Part shown: in pieces, positions 1 to 12,395 of the stretch
How the letters are laid out: each line of letters begins with the position of its first letter
How positions within the stretch are numbered: position 1 is the first letter of the stretch
Source of the DNA: Luzula sylvatica
Lineage: Eukaryota; Streptophyta; Magnoliopsida; Poales; Juncaceae
Assembly (NCBI GenBank): GCA_946800325.1
Contig: OX326961.1
Coordinates: 7,170,655 to 7,234,654, forward strand
Length of the DNA: 64,000 nt
Direction: 5' to 3'
Notes under the pieces: generated by a model
The model's database searches: none
Told to the model about the DNA's origin: nothing
The model's input: only the letters and a program-made list of their open reading frames with translations
Made by a program: the position numbers and the translations under genes

Positions 1-1200
1 TTCTTTGCAGAAAAGTAGTGGATTTTCTTGCGGTCCATCGATTTATCGAGGTGTAACTAGGTATTTTACATGTTTAAACAAGAGAGAAAGAAATAATTAT
101 GATCATTGTCATGGAAAGTATCATTTTTTTTATTAACGTCATGGACCATATTGTACGATCCAAAATATTATTTTATCTTTGATTATATTACAATTTACAA
201 AACATATAAAAAAGAAAAACAGAATAATTGCCAATTTGAATTTTGAAGTCGAAGAATACCTGACATGTTAACTACCCTCAACATGAAAGCTCCTCTTCTC
301 CATACTGTACATAGTACATACTCAAAACATATATGATAATGATATATGATATTTATGCAATTATTTTATTCATTTGCACTTATACATACATAGCTGATCT
401 ACGAATTATATTATTTGCAATTGAAGGGCCATAAATATTAGGTGGTCTCTCTGACCTCTGTTCTGTTTTGCGCTCAAAGGCATGTTACCACTTTATGTTG
501 ACAGTCACTTGTTATCTCTTATTAATAGGGGGGCATTCAACAATTAATTCATATTCCCTTAAAACCTATTTTCATACAACAATCAAGTTTCAAAATTTAT
601 TTCTTTTACCCAACTATCTCAAACTGTTAAGAAAAGGATTTTTGTTTTTAAAACAAAAAACTAAATATAGAACCAAAAAAAGAGGCATCAATAAAGAATT
701 AGAAATAAAAATTCTTTTTGACCCATGAAAAAGGGGCATACCAAATAAAGGCCCAGCCCAATCAATCTCAACGTCAAACTCAAATATATATTTTCCCTAA
801 TCCAATTTCCTGAAATTATACTTTCAAAAGTCCAATATTTTTTGATAGAAAAATTCTGGACCCAAATTTTGCTTAATTTAAAAGCCCAAATAATATTTTT
901 TTTATTTTTTTGAAAATTAAAACCCATCATTTTCTTGACTCCAAAATAAATAAATTAATGGATTAAAAAGTAGACGAATGAACAGTAAAACATTTTGCAT
1001 TGTTATCAAGTCATGTTTTGCATTGTTATCACGCAAACTTGTATTCTTATTTTATGTCTATATTTATTTTAGTTAAAAAAGTATTTCAAATGCCGCTCCT
1101 TCATTAAATATTAAAATATCTCCAAAACTTTTTGCATTTCACAACCAATGCATGCAGTAGAACATTTTTCTGATGATGTTGCATCAAATTTACGTGACTA
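1..1200. other. AT-rich intergenic DNA, no gene seen
   Basis: No open frame here has codon use or motifs that suggest a gene. The 80-90 codon frames at 468-728 (+) and 688-930 (-) are Lys/Phe/Leu/Ile-rich, overlap each other and resemble no family I know. No clear terminal or tandem repeat was found. Confidence 0.6.
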
Positions 1201-2548
1201 TCTATTATAAAACTGAAAGTTCCATCAATAATAATATCCAACAAAGATTGCAAGTTAAATTATAATCATCAGTCACATTTTTTTTTATTTCTTCTTCTTT
1301 ACTCGAAATAGTATATTGCACTATTGCAGGGAATCAATTCAATTATGACAAAAATACATGACAATGATAATTGTGGACTTTTTGTGCCATAGACTTCTTA
1401 AATATCTCTTTCTTTACTTCACTAATAGGTAAAAATGTCGAAACTTGAATTTGGTCCAGGAACTTTTGCATCACGAGCACCAACTTGGACGGGCAAGCTC
1501 GTTCATCGATGTTTAAGGAAAATCGCTTATGTGGAGGAAGATCCAAATGATTCATGTGTTTTTTGTATGATAAATGTGTAATTATTTCAGTTATAGGGTG
1601 GCACAAAATAATATGATTGTTTTAATGAAATTTTGGACACATTTCAGGATAAAAAATAAAAAATAATAATTTCGGAGAATATAAATGCTAAATCACTAGT
1701 ACCGTTTTCTTGGCTTGATAAAAAGAGAAAGAATAAGCTGCTCTCAAAATTGTAGACCCCTTAGTGTCACGTGAATTTGAAATTGAAATACTTTTTTTTA
1801 TCTCAAAATGGAATACTGAAGTCTGAATTTCAAATATCATAAAATCACACATAAACAAACCATAATAAATAGTTCAATGTAGATAAAGGTATGTAAAAAT
1901 GCCCATAATGATGCAGTTTCGTGAAATAATTACATAGCAACACTCATTTATCAATATCGTTATTTAATACCATGATAATCACGCAATTAACTAACACGTA
2001 CACATTAATATCTGAACGTTGGGCTCTCAACTTGCTCCTATAAATATCTGAGGCCCAAGTAATCGTATTATTCGATCAATGCATCATTTACCAATTACAA
2101 TACGATGCCGTTATTGTAAGAGTTAAGATGACCTAAATAAGAATGATTTCAATTTTTTATATAAATTATCATTATACCCCTATTAATAATTATTAATATC
2201 CATTAGTATTAATATCTTTCAAAAATCATGCAAAATATCTTTTACATATAAAAAATCACAGTATTCTTAACATGAAAAATCTCTCAACTTGCATATTGAA
2301 ATTGAAAACCGTCAACATGACATGTCCAATCATGAATTTTTTTTTTGTAATAAAAATAATAACATTTTTTACAAATTCTAAGATTAAATAGTCATTTTTC
2401 TGATTAAGACTAATAATTGATTGCAACAAAAAACAACCATCCTAAAAAGGGTAAAACGGTCATTTATAAGATTTTGTTTATAATCGCTCTTTATTAATTC
2501 ATATTAACTCTTGCAATAATGCTATCCTTACAGTATCAATATTCCATT

Positions 2549-3080
2549 GGAATTTTTTTTATTTATAAACATAACAAGTATGCGTTTTACCAAATAGACA
2601 TTAAAATTTGGAATTTTCGAAAATGACATTATCGACATCTGCAAATTCGAGAGGTTAAGCATGCCTGGACTTTTGAAATGTGGGGCATTTTAATTCTTGC
2701 AATTGCCTCTTAACAATCTCAATAAAGTCATGCACGTAGAAGGCAATTAAAAGTCGGGTAATTAATTTGTCACCTTACTTTGGTTCATATACAAAAAAAA
2801 GTGATACATAGAAAGACAAACAAACTATAGTAGCATATTAACAAATAATGGACACCCGACTTTTGAATTGCTTTCTACGTGCATGACTTTATTAAGAGTA
2901 CATGCATGGCTTCATTAAAAAATAATTAGAAGAACTAAAATGTCCCGCATTTCAAAAGTCGAGAGATATTCGATCTCTGTTTTTTCTCGAATGTCGACAA
3001 TGCCATTTCCGAAAATTTCAAACTTCTGTGTCTAGTTGGCTAAATCTCATACTTGTCATGTCTATAAATAAAAAAAATCC
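2549..3080. mobile_element. Foldback MULE-MITE (long TIRs, decayed 9-bp TSD)
   Basis: Two arms of about 215 bp, inverted, separated by about 90 bp. The left arm runs from GGAATTTTTTTTATTTATA; the right arm read on the minus strand gives GGATTTTTTTTATTTATAG and stays alignable through AAGTCATGCACGTAGAA. Flanks are tattccatt (2540-2548) and tcttccctt (3081-3089), identical at 7 of 9 bases. Long TIRs with 9-bp duplications are the Mutator signature. No transposase is present. Confidence 0.75.
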
Positions 3081-3333
3081 TCTTCCCTTTTCTAATACTC
3101 TCCGTCTATCTCCATCAATACTCAATATTTTATTTTCTAGTATATACAGAAATCTTGTTCCAACCAAGATTAAAAAAAAAAGTCAAAAAATATGAATACT
3201 CTGAGACTATTATAAGTTGCGTACTAAATTTGAATTAAAAATTTAAACCAATTAGTTGTTTCACTTGCACGCCATTTTTTATTGTATAAGGTCACAAATT
3301 AATGCAAGTCGAAAACATTTTAACTAAAAAAAT

Positions 3334-3814
3334 GGAAAATTAACAAAAATAACCCTAACTTTTTTGGAAATTAAAAACAAATCTCTTATTTTTATGGAAA
3401 CTCCAGAAAATATTTTTTACTAAATTTTTATTTTCAAATATTTCTAGAGAATTAAATTTAATCATGGATGGTGTTAAATTATTTTTTTTCTTTTTATGAA
3501 AAATACTCTTCTGTTTACATATGTAGTATTTAAATTTTTTTATGAAAACACTATATGTTAAAAAAAATATTTATGAATTTTCTTAAAATTAATAAAATTA
3601 ATGAAAAAGAACAACATATTGTTTTAATTTCTACATATGAAAATAGAAGGATATTTCGGCAAAACAAAATTTAACATTATTAGTGGTTAGTTTGATTCTC
3701 TATATGGATTATTTAAAAATAAAAATTTGGTAGAAAAGATATTTTCGAGTTTTAAAAAAATGAGGAATTTTTAAAAGATCCAAAATAGTTAGGTTTTTTT
3801 TTTTGTAAATTTCC
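3334..3814. mobile_element. Foldback MULE-MITE with 8/9 TSD
   Basis: The termini are GGAAAATTAACAAAAA on the left and GGAAATTTACAAAAAA (minus strand) on the right. The arms align for roughly 130-150 bp at moderate identity. TSDs are taaaaaaat (3325-3333) and taaaaacat (3815-3823), one mismatch in nine. A diverged relative of the left arm lies at about 10440-10730. No coding capacity. Confidence 0.75.
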
Positions 3815-4485
3815 TAAAAACATTATGATTACAAACATAATTAGAAAAACCATACCAACATAATCATGATGACCTCTCAATCGTGGTCCTAGCTAGGATG
3901 TCTTGTCTAATCAAACAAACATTCCTTCTCCCACACGACGTTTAATCATCTTGGTACCTCTCTATTCCTCTCTCGGCTCATGTAACCAACTAATGCAAAT
4001 TAATATTAATTTTGTAGCGGAGTTTTTTATGAACCATAATTTTATTTTGATAATAGCATGTATATATTATATTTTTTTATTTTATTTGAAAATATGATTT
4101 GCCTTAGACAATCTTGAATGTCATGTATATATGTAAAATTAGTAATTAATATAATTTCTTTTTGAATGAAAATATTATATACTTCATATATATTGTAGTG
4201 GAGTGTTTTATGAACTATGATATGAATAAGTGGTTTTGCAAAAAAGAATAAGAAAGCATGCATACCCACCCTCTTATTTTGCACATATATTTGAGTCTCC
4301 TGATGTAAGTATTATTATTTGATTAAAAAATGATATTTTTTTGTTATTATTATGTAAAATAATTGTAAAACATGTGAATAATCATAGATAATTGAATTCA
4401 AATAACTTTATTTAGGATGATATTAGTAATATTTTCATACAAATATTTAATTTGTATTACAATGAAAAACATAATCATAATTTAC

Positions 4486-4517
4486 ATACTCGCCGCGTAG
4501 CACGAGTATTCCCCTAG
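4486..4517 (+). repeat. Helitron 3' terminal hairpin and CTAG end
   Basis: Stem ATACTCG/CGAGTAT with a 10-nt loop, then TCCCCTAG with T next. Helitron 3' ends have a short hairpin a few bases upstream of CTRR and insert 5' of a T; all of these are visible here. Confidence 0.7.
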
Positions 4518-5470
4518 TTTTTTTTGAAAATGCAGCAGTGGTAACATTTGAGTTATCATATTTATTTATTGCAGCTTAAAAAAGTTTCAATTTGCAATGT
4601 AAATAAATAGAAAACATGATTAAGTTTCAATTTGCAATGTAAATATTTATTTATTTATTTATTATAGCTTAAAACATAACAAAAAGTCCGTACATAATAC
4701 ATGATATTATAAAATAATTTGTGAATACAATGAAATTGTCTTTTTTTTATAAAAAAAATCTTTTAAAAATAATATGCATAATGTATATGATCATTTTGTT
4801 GTAAAACTAAACACATGTTTTGTTTTACTTTGGCTTGAAAAATCAGATTGATGTCGGTTTATTTGTGTAGGATCATACAAATATTTGTATATTTGTATGT
4901 TGTTTTATTTACAATGTAGGACCAAAAAAAAAAATTGACCAATAAATCGGTAACATCACAAAGTTATAATCCCAAAAATGTATACCAATATGCCTTCTAT
5001 ATATGTATTTAGAAAAGTATATATTTTCTAATACATATACTTTCCCAAAAATTTATACCAATATTGACCAATAAATCGGTAACATCTCATGGCTTTGCTG
5101 GTTTGGTTCTAGTATCTAATAGTATATTGGTGTTGTAAACCTTTAGTATGATTTATTGAATAGCATATTGGTTTTGTTTGTCTGTTTGAATTGTATGCCA
5201 ACTTAAAACATGCAAGATACTTCATTGAAAATTAGAAACCATGAAATACACTTCCATTAAAAAATAAATCGGGAACAATATGATGATCTTGAAATACATT
5301 TCCATTAAAAACAATTGAGCATTCAAATTGTATCAAACTAGAAAATCAAGTTTATAACTATAATTGATACTTTTGTTTTTTATTTTATTTATAAACTTAT
5401 TCACTTTGTCTTATTTTTTTAGTAGCATATGAATCTATATCTAATAAATTGACTCTTATTCGTCAACAAA

Positions 5471-5580
5471 AATCCCAAGTTAATTATCAAAGTATATAAC
5501 ATCTCATTTCATTTCATTTCCTCAAAATCCCAAGTTAATTATCAAAGTATATAACATCTCATTTCATTTCATTTCCTCAA
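5471..5580. repeat. 55-bp exact tandem duplication
   Basis: Unit 5471-5525 is repeated at 5526-5580 without an evident difference. It begins AATCCCAAGTTAATTATC and ends in three CATTT steps. Lack of divergence suggests a recent event. Confidence 0.9.
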
Positions 5581-5711
5581 TATATTACTTCGTAACAACT
5601 TATTTGTGTTAAATTTAATATAAAAAAAGTCGCAGTGGACAAATCTGTTGTCAAATAATGAAGATAAAAAAAGCAGGATAGATAAGCGGCAATGATGTTG
5701 TATGTAATAAG

Positions 5712-5795
5712 GCCCGCAGAAAAGGAAATTTGTATACATCAAAGAACTTAATAAGGTATTTGTATCAAATTATGTACTGGGTATTTTCTGCGGGC
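5712..5795. repeat. 12-bp perfect inverted repeat (hairpin)
   Basis: GCCCGCAGAAAA at 5712-5723 and its exact complement at 5784-5795 enclose 60 nt. The GC-rich arms stand out in AT-rich DNA. It could be a tiny MITE or a transcript hairpin; nothing decides between these. Confidence 0.6.
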
Positions 5796-6301
5796 TTGTA
5801 AATTTGTTGTTTTGAAATTAGAATTTGGAGAAGTAAAAAATGAAAAAGAAAATTGCAATTCTAACTATTTGTTGAAACCATCAAATTATCATATATACTC
5901 GTGAAAACTGAGAAATAACAATTGTTTTAAAAAGCCTAATGAAAAGGATAGGGAAGTGCCCGAAGAAACAAAGAATTTAGTTGATCCAATATAGAAAAAA
6001 AAAAGAGAGAATCTTCTCATACAATTGTTTTAAATAAAAAATTAAGCGGCCTGTTATTCGAATAAGGTCCGGCTCAATTATGCATGCAAAACTAAAAAAA
6101 AAAATTATTCATAAAAAAAGATAGTACCTCAATTTCCTGGAAAATGAGGCCGTAATAGTAATTTTAGATTTATATTATCCATGCTATTTCACATTTAAAA
6201 GAATTATGAGGTTTTATTTGGATACACATGAAATTAGTTATGTCTTCAGAAAATTAAGGAGTCATTCATCAAGCAAATACAACAAATAACACATTAGGGA
6301 T

Positions 6302-6785
6302 AGGGGTGGTCAAATAATTCGGTTTATTTGGGAACCGAACCGTTTCGGTCGAATTCGGTTTAATCTGTTCGGTTTTTCGATTTATTTGGTTCGGTTCGAT
6401 TCTGAAATTAATATTGTTCGGTTTATTCGGTTCAGTTCGGTTTTGGTATTTTCAGAACCGATTAAACCGAACCGACCGAATTAATACTATTTTTTACTTT
6501 TTCTATTATATTCATTTACACAAATTAAAATTAAATATTATAAAATTAGAAATAGCGTAAGTATATTTTATATGATTTTTCTAAATAATATTTGAATTTT
6601 AACATTATAAAACTTCTAATTCGGTTGCCGAATAAACCGAATAAGAAATTCGATTTATTCGGTTCGGTTTTAAATCGATTCAAATTTTATTCGGTTCGGT
6701 TCGGTTTGAATCTAGTTCGGTTTGATTTATTTCGATTTGCTCTTATTTGGTTCGGTTCGGTTCAACATAATGTCCATTCCTCATT
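6302..6785. mobile_element. TTCGGTT-rich inverted-repeat element (hAT-MITE-like)
   Basis: Starts TAGGGGTGGTCAAATAATTCGG and ends in a degenerate complement (AGGAATGGACATTATG on the minus strand). The interior alternates TTCGGTT/TCGGTTCGG on one strand with AACCGAA/ACCGAACCG on the other. TAGGGGTG-type ends with TTCGG-rich interiors are a common plant non-autonomous hAT pattern. No clean TSD found. The 65-codon frame at 6592-6789 is only this repeat translated. Confidence 0.55.
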
Positions 6786-7436
6786 TTGATTTATCCTAGT
6801 TAGTCCTAAATTTTAACCCGAATTTGATTTTATGTTTGCAGACTGTTCAACCTTTATGATTTTGATGGAACATGATTTATAGAGGAACGCAGGTAATTTT
6901 TTTTCATTGAGTTGTTTTAGTTTAGTGAAAATCGAGAATCAACTGGATTTTATTAAACTAGTAAAGACCATCGCTTCGCTTCGGTATATATTTTTAGATT
7001 TTTTTATCACATTATATTTGTTTTCTCCGTTTCAGTGTATCTTTTTCGATTTTATTAACATATTATATTTGTTTGAATTGCACGTGAACTTATTTTATTT
7101 TAATAAAAGAATGATTACATGTCCCGTCCTTATTTCATTTGCATGTACAATATAATTACAAATTTAACTATAACATGTACAAAACATTTCTTTGTGAACA
7201 TATCTTTTGAAATATTATATGATATATTTACTCATATATACATTATTTTTTTTTATGGAGGATTTGTAAATATCTGATAAAATAACATTTATTAAAACGA
7301 AAATTCCCAATAATCAAATTTGATGTTGCACATTTTTTATATTTTATATACTACAACTATATTGCATTATGATAAAAAATTATGCTTTCGTTACATTCAA
7401 TGTTTAGAAAACCAAAATATAAATAACACAACTTCG

Positions 7437-7495
7437 AAGATTCGAACCTGGGTGCTATTGCAAATGAGCATAAGTTGCCATCCCTTGGCTACTAT
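7437..7495 (-). repeat. tRNA-like box A/box B remnant (SINE or tRNA relic)
   Basis: On the minus strand, TAGCCAAGGGATGG (box A-like, about 7479-7492) precedes GGTTCGAATC (box B-like, 7439-7448) by about 30 nt. That order and spacing fit an RNA polymerase III internal promoter. No cloverleaf with a closed acceptor stem is evident, and neither tail nor TSD was found. It ends just outside the 7524 MULE. Confidence 0.35.
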
Positions 7496-7523
7496 TTGTT
7501 ACTGGTTATTGTTTTAATTATAA

Positions 7524-8665
7524 GACGCAATTTCAGGTGTACCCCCGGAAAACATCAAAATTTCACATATACCCCTCAATAATCTGAAATTTCACGAATA
7601 CCCCTACAAACGTCTCAAAATATCATGGATACCCCTTCAAAATTCTTCAAATATCATTATTATCCCTATAAAATTCTTAAAATATCACATATATCGCTAT
7701 TATATCATTTAAAAATCATCAAAGCATTTATCGTTGGTAATATGTCAATTATCTAATTTTTAAACTTATTTGTCAATGATAATGAATAACTTTTTTCTCT
7801 GAAAAAATATTTAAAACCATAAAAAATCAAATATTGTCAATTCTATCTCATAATTTCTTTCTAAAAATCATTGTTGAAATCAATATTATTCTCAAAATTT
7901 TAAGTAATTATTATATTTTGAGAAGCGTTATTTCTAGAGCTGAAATTTCTGAATCTAGAACAACTATATTAAAGTCCCCAAATTACCCTTTTCTAACCAT
8001 GGAATGCATTGACTAATTTATGAATGTACTAATTTATTTTTCATATCTTCCAAATTAATGATATATTATAGTGGGATTATTTCGTGTATCTCTCTTTGTG
8101 AAACCCTAAATATCAAATTTTTTCCTCTAAATATATAAATATCCCTACAAATCTTGAAGGTATGTTATTTACATTTCGTGTTTCAATATTATTATTGTTT
8201 TGAATTTTTTTTATTGCATTCATTTAAATGAAAGTATGTTATTTACATTGATGTTAACTCAAATATAGAGAATATGATGGATCAAGATAAATTTTTAATT
8301 ATTTACATGATGTTAGTTTTTTTTATTTTTAACAAATTAATTAAGATTGGTGTAGTTAGGAAATTAATAGATGAAAGTCTTATCAATACATTTCATGATT
8401 AAAAAAGAATATTTTGGAAATTTTAATATAGTTATTCTAGATTCGGAAATACTAGTTCTAGAAATAGCGCTTCCCTTATATTTTATATAAAGATAAAACG
8501 AAAAAATATTTTGAACGAAAAATTAATAAATTATTAAATAAAAGTTTAATTTTGGAGTATCCATGATATTTGAAGGGTTTTTTAAGGGCATTTATGAAAT
8601 TTCACGATTTTGAGGGATATACATGAAATTATGATGTTTTGCAGGGGTACACATGAAATTCTGCC
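7524..8665. mobile_element. 1.14-kb foldback MULE with perfect 9-bp TSD
   Basis: TSD taattataa is exact on both sides (7515-7523 and 8666-8674). Termini are GACGCAATTTCAGGTGTACC on the left and GGCAGAATTTCATGTGTACC on the right (minus strand). The arms align for about 470 bp each, through GCGCTATTTCTAGAA-type sequence and on to the central loop, so the element is nearly all TIR. The left arm holds spaced 'tacccct' phrases (about 27-40 bp apart). No transposase. A deleted relative lies at 49980-50285. The perfect TSD means a comparatively young insertion even though the arms have diverged. Confidence 0.9.
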
Positions 8666-8674
8666 TAATTATAA

Positions 8675-9958
8675 TTATCTTATGCACCCACACTTGGTGA
8701 TTTTATTTAACTTCAAAATTATTGAATGAAAAAAATTGGTCATGAACTAATCTTTTGCATGGTCCAGAACATGAGAACACACCATGTGAACTAACAAACT
8801 TTCATGTATAACTATTAACTACAGATTTTTTTTGCTTATTATAGTGAAAGTATCAATTCATTAAAATAAATGTCGTAACACGGACTAATGAAATTACCTG
8901 TACGAAGTCACTATTTTAGGGGCGGGAGCATGTCCCATGGCCATTGGCCCATTGGACAGGTTGTGATCCGATTATCTCGTGAACCGTTAGGATTGCTTTA
9001 TCATCAAATAATTAGTATTTACTGATTTACCCCTGATTCAACGCAGTCTTGACAAAATAAATAAACACTTTACATATTACTTTTGGACTCCATTGAACAT
9101 AAAACGGAGATCTCCATTACCTCTTTCAGTGTTCTTCCCCATTATCGCCAACAAAAAAATAAAAAAACTCATAAAATACTCTGTTCTTCTTTCTCATAAT
9201 AAAAAGCAGCATACCCATCAATCTTAAGTTATCTACTTTCTAGAGTTTCTTTTCTCTGTTAGTATTTTGATTCACTTTTATCTTTTATTAAATGATTGAG
9301 GATTAGAATTATAGTGGCCCTATTGTATAAATATAAGCTATAATGCGATTTCCCAAGCTTGCTATTTATTTTGATTTTTGCCCAAAAAACAAGAGATGTG
9401 TCAATATATTTTAAATTCCCATATACTCTAGATCTTAACTTAAGGCGCGATAAAAATTACAAGGCATAGCATGATAGCAACAAAAAAAGATTTTGAAGAA
9501 ACTCAAAAAATATTTGAAGAAGAATATATCCATTAGAATTATTTAGTTTATATAAACAATGAATTTTGTAAACTAGATTTGAAAGAATTCAGAATTTGCT
9601 CACCAATTTGATAGGTTTAAATAAACGATATATATTGATTTTCAAACAAATAGGAAATGCACATTTGATTTGGACATAATTCACAAGAAGATATAAAGTC
9701 AAAAGCCATAATTCACAAGGAACGAAGATAATAATGGACTCTCCAGTCTCCACTATATGTTGTTTCCACTTTGGAACATAACGGAGTTACTCAAAATATT
9801 CTAATCCACAAATGATATGATAAATCGGACGGTCAATAAGATATTCGGACAAGTTATTGTTTGGTGCCCACCGGACCAGCTCCAAACCCACTCTTTTAAT
9901 ATCATATACTCATCGGACAGGTGGCAACATGTGCTCAACCCACCAACTTTAAAAGTCA
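8675..9958. other. Intergenic, no gene seen
   Basis: AT-rich, no supported coding frame. 8921-8990 and 9817-9957 are GC-richer patches, the second ending exactly at the Helitron 3' end. The 76-codon frame at 9817-10047 crosses the Helitron boundary and is not a gene. Confidence 0.6.
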
Positions 9959-9967
9959 CTAGCATTA

Positions 9968-9987
9968 CCCCGCGCAATTGCGCGGGG
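9968..9987 (-). repeat. 20-bp perfect palindrome, Helitron 3' hairpin
   Basis: CCCC-GCGC-AATT-GCGC-GGGG, followed on the minus strand by TAATG and the CTAG terminus. A hairpin just upstream of CTRR is the replication terminator of Helitrons. Confidence 0.9.
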
Positions 9988-10970
9988 CTGTTCGGGTTTA
10001 TAAGTAATGTAGTTGAAAAAAAATTGTTGTTCGTTTTGTGTATGTGACTTTCTTTTTATAATCATTATTATATGTGTAATTTAGTGTGTTGTGTGTGAGT
10101 GAAATTTTGTAGCAAAAATCGTTTGAAAATTTTAAGAGCCGGATTTCTTGAATAATTCAAACGGTTATTGCTAAAAAAATTATTTATATTTTATACTTCA
10201 TAAGTAAAATAAGGAAAAAGAAAGAATGAGTCGTCATGAAATTTATTAAGAACATAATAGTTCAGAAAACATTGCTGAAAAAAAGAGTGTTTTTAATTTC
10301 ACAAATCTTTAATTTCGCTACATATTTAGTACAAATATTTTTCGTCCTTTGTGTGGTCAGCCAACAACAAAGTTTGACGATGTCATCGCTAACCGTTTTG
10401 TTCGAATCTTTAATTTAAATTATGTCATGATTATTCGCACATCCATGATTTGGTATATTTTTAACCCCCTAATTTTTTTTTGGATATTATAAAAAATTCT
10501 CTATCTTTTCGTAAACTCCCAAAAAAAAAAACTCTTTACCAAACTTTTATTTTAAAATACTCCTTATGGATGATATTAATTTTTTTTTTTCCAAAATACC
10601 CTCCAAATCTCGTATGTAATAATTAAAACTTATTTTTGTTATTTTTTATTAATTTTAAGAAAATTCATAAACACTTCTTAACACGTAGTGATTTAAAAAA
10701 AATTAAATTATTACATATTTTGTTTATATAATTTTAATATTACATTCTTTATTCATAAAAAAACTAACATTAAATGATAATAAATAAACACCTTGCAAAT
10801 ATATTCATAGAAAATATCTATTTAAACATCTATTTTTTATTTTAGTTTTCTTTTTATGTATTTTTTAATAGTTTTGTGATATTTTATTTTTAAATATTTG
10901 AAAGATGTTCTTTTATTAATATTGTTCAACTTATTATAATTTTATTTTAGTTTTTCAAGAAAAATAATAA

Positions 10971-12395
10971 AGGACCAAAATGTAAATTTTAAAACTTCGG
11001 ATGACAAAAATGCAAATATAAAGCACCAAAATGTGAAAAAAGGACAAAAATATAATTTTTTTTAAAAAATATGACCAATTTGAGGCCCCTGGACTAAAAT
11101 GTAAATTTCAAAACTTCGAAGGGCCAAAATGCAAATATAAAGGACCAAAATGTAAAAAAGAAGGACCAAAATGTAATTTTTTTGTTAAAAAAAGGACCAA
11201 TTTGTAAATCAAAAAGGACCAAAATATAAAAAAAATATTTTTTTTTACAAATAAACCCCTGGTGACGTGGCTGCCTTGACTAAAATGTAAATTTCAAAAC
11301 TTCGAAGGGCCAAAATGCAAATATAAAGGACCAAAATGTAAAAAAAAGGTCCAAAATGTAATTTTTTTCGAAAAAAGGCCTAAAATGCAAATATAAAGGA
11401 CCAAAATGTGATAAAGAAGGACCAAAATGTAATTTTTTTTAAAAAACAGGACCAATTTGAGGCGCCTGGACAGAAATGTGAATATTAAAACTTTGAAGGA
11501 CCAAAATGCAAATATAAAGGACCAAAATGTAAAAAAAAGGACCAAAATGTAATTTATTTTTTTAAAAAAGGACCAATTTGTTAATCAAAAAGGACCAAAA
11601 TGTAAAAAAAATATTTTTTTTTACAAATAAACCCCTGGTGACGTTATTGCCTGGACTAAAATGTAAATTTCAAAACTTCGAAGGGCCAAAATGCAAATAT
11701 AAAGGACCAAAATGTAAAAAAAAGACCAAAATGTAATTTTTTTTCGAAAAAAGGACCAAAATGCAAATATAAAGGACCGAAATGTGATAAAGAAGGATCA
11801 AAATGTAATTTTTTTAAAAAAACAGGACCAATTTGAGGCCCCTGGACCAAAATGTGAATATTAAAACTTCGAAGGACCAAAATGGAAATATAAAGGACCA
11901 AAATGTAAAAAAAAAGGATCAAAATGTAATTTTGTTTTAAAAAAGGACCAATTTGTAAATCAAAAAGGACCAAAATGTAAAAAATATTTTTTTTTTTACA
12001 AATAAACCCCTGATAACGTGGCTGCCTGGATTAAAATGTAAATTTCAAAACTTCGAAGGGCCAAAATGCAAATATAAATGACCAAAATGTAAAAAAAAGG
12101 ACCGAAATGTAATTTTTTTCCGAAAAAGGACCAAAATGCAAAAATAAAGGACCGAAATGTGATAAAGAAGGACCAAAATGTAATTTTTTTAAAAAAACAG
12201 GACCAATTTGAGGCCCCTGGACCAAAATGTGAATATTAAAACTTCTAAGGACCAAAATGCAAATATAAAGGACCAAAATGTAAAAAAAAATGGACCAAAA
12301 TATAAATTTTTTTTTTAAAAAGGACCAATTTGTAAATCAAAAAGGACCAAAATTTAAATTTTTTTTTTTTTACGAATAGGCCCCTGGTGACGTGG
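10971..12395. repeat. Higher-order minisatellite inside the Helitron (about 375 bp)
   Basis: The basic phrase is 'ggaccaaaatgyaaa', repeated every 15-25 bp with variants. A larger unit is marked by 'acaaataaacccctggtgacgtgg' at 11247, 11623, 11998 and 12372, giving spacings of 376, 375 and 374 bp: three complete higher-order units plus a partial one on the left. The minus-strand frames at 11294-11545, 11656-11973 and 12031-12276 (FGP/HFGPL repeats) are translations of this array and not genes. Confidence 0.9.

Larger units (their letters stand above)
1201..4517 (+). mobile_element. Candidate non-autonomous Helitron with nested insertions
   Basis: The right end is a good plant Helitron 3' terminus: a hairpin with 7-bp arms (ATACTCG at 4486-4492, CGAGTAT at 4503-4509), then CCCCTAG ending at 4517, followed by host T at 4518. 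The best left end is TCTATTATAAAACTG at 1201, preceded by host A at 1200, which fits A|TC...CTAG|T. The left end is inferred from its resemblance to plant Helitron starts and is less sure than the right end. No RepHel coding sequence is present, so the element would be non-autonomous. Two foldback MULEs (2549-3080 and 3334-3814) lie inside it. Confidence 0.45.
4519..6300. other. Intergenic, small local duplications
   Basis: No gene. Holds short duplications: a caatttgcaatgtaaa phrase at about 4588 and 4627, and a gaccaataaatcggtaacatc phrase at about 4936 and 5064. A short hairpin and an exact 55-bp duplication are listed separately. Confidence 0.6.

Noticed and set aside
1345..1580. Possible Ulp1-protease remnant (DNDNCGLFV in a plus frame)
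   Set aside because: Only about nine residues resemble the DCG.FV motif, stops follow at once, and no other catalytic residue is visible.
10971..12395. Minus-strand frames with FGPLYLHFGP repeats as a repetitive protein
   Set aside because: They are translations of the Helitron minisatellite in shifting frames, with no stable start and no conserved unit length in codons.
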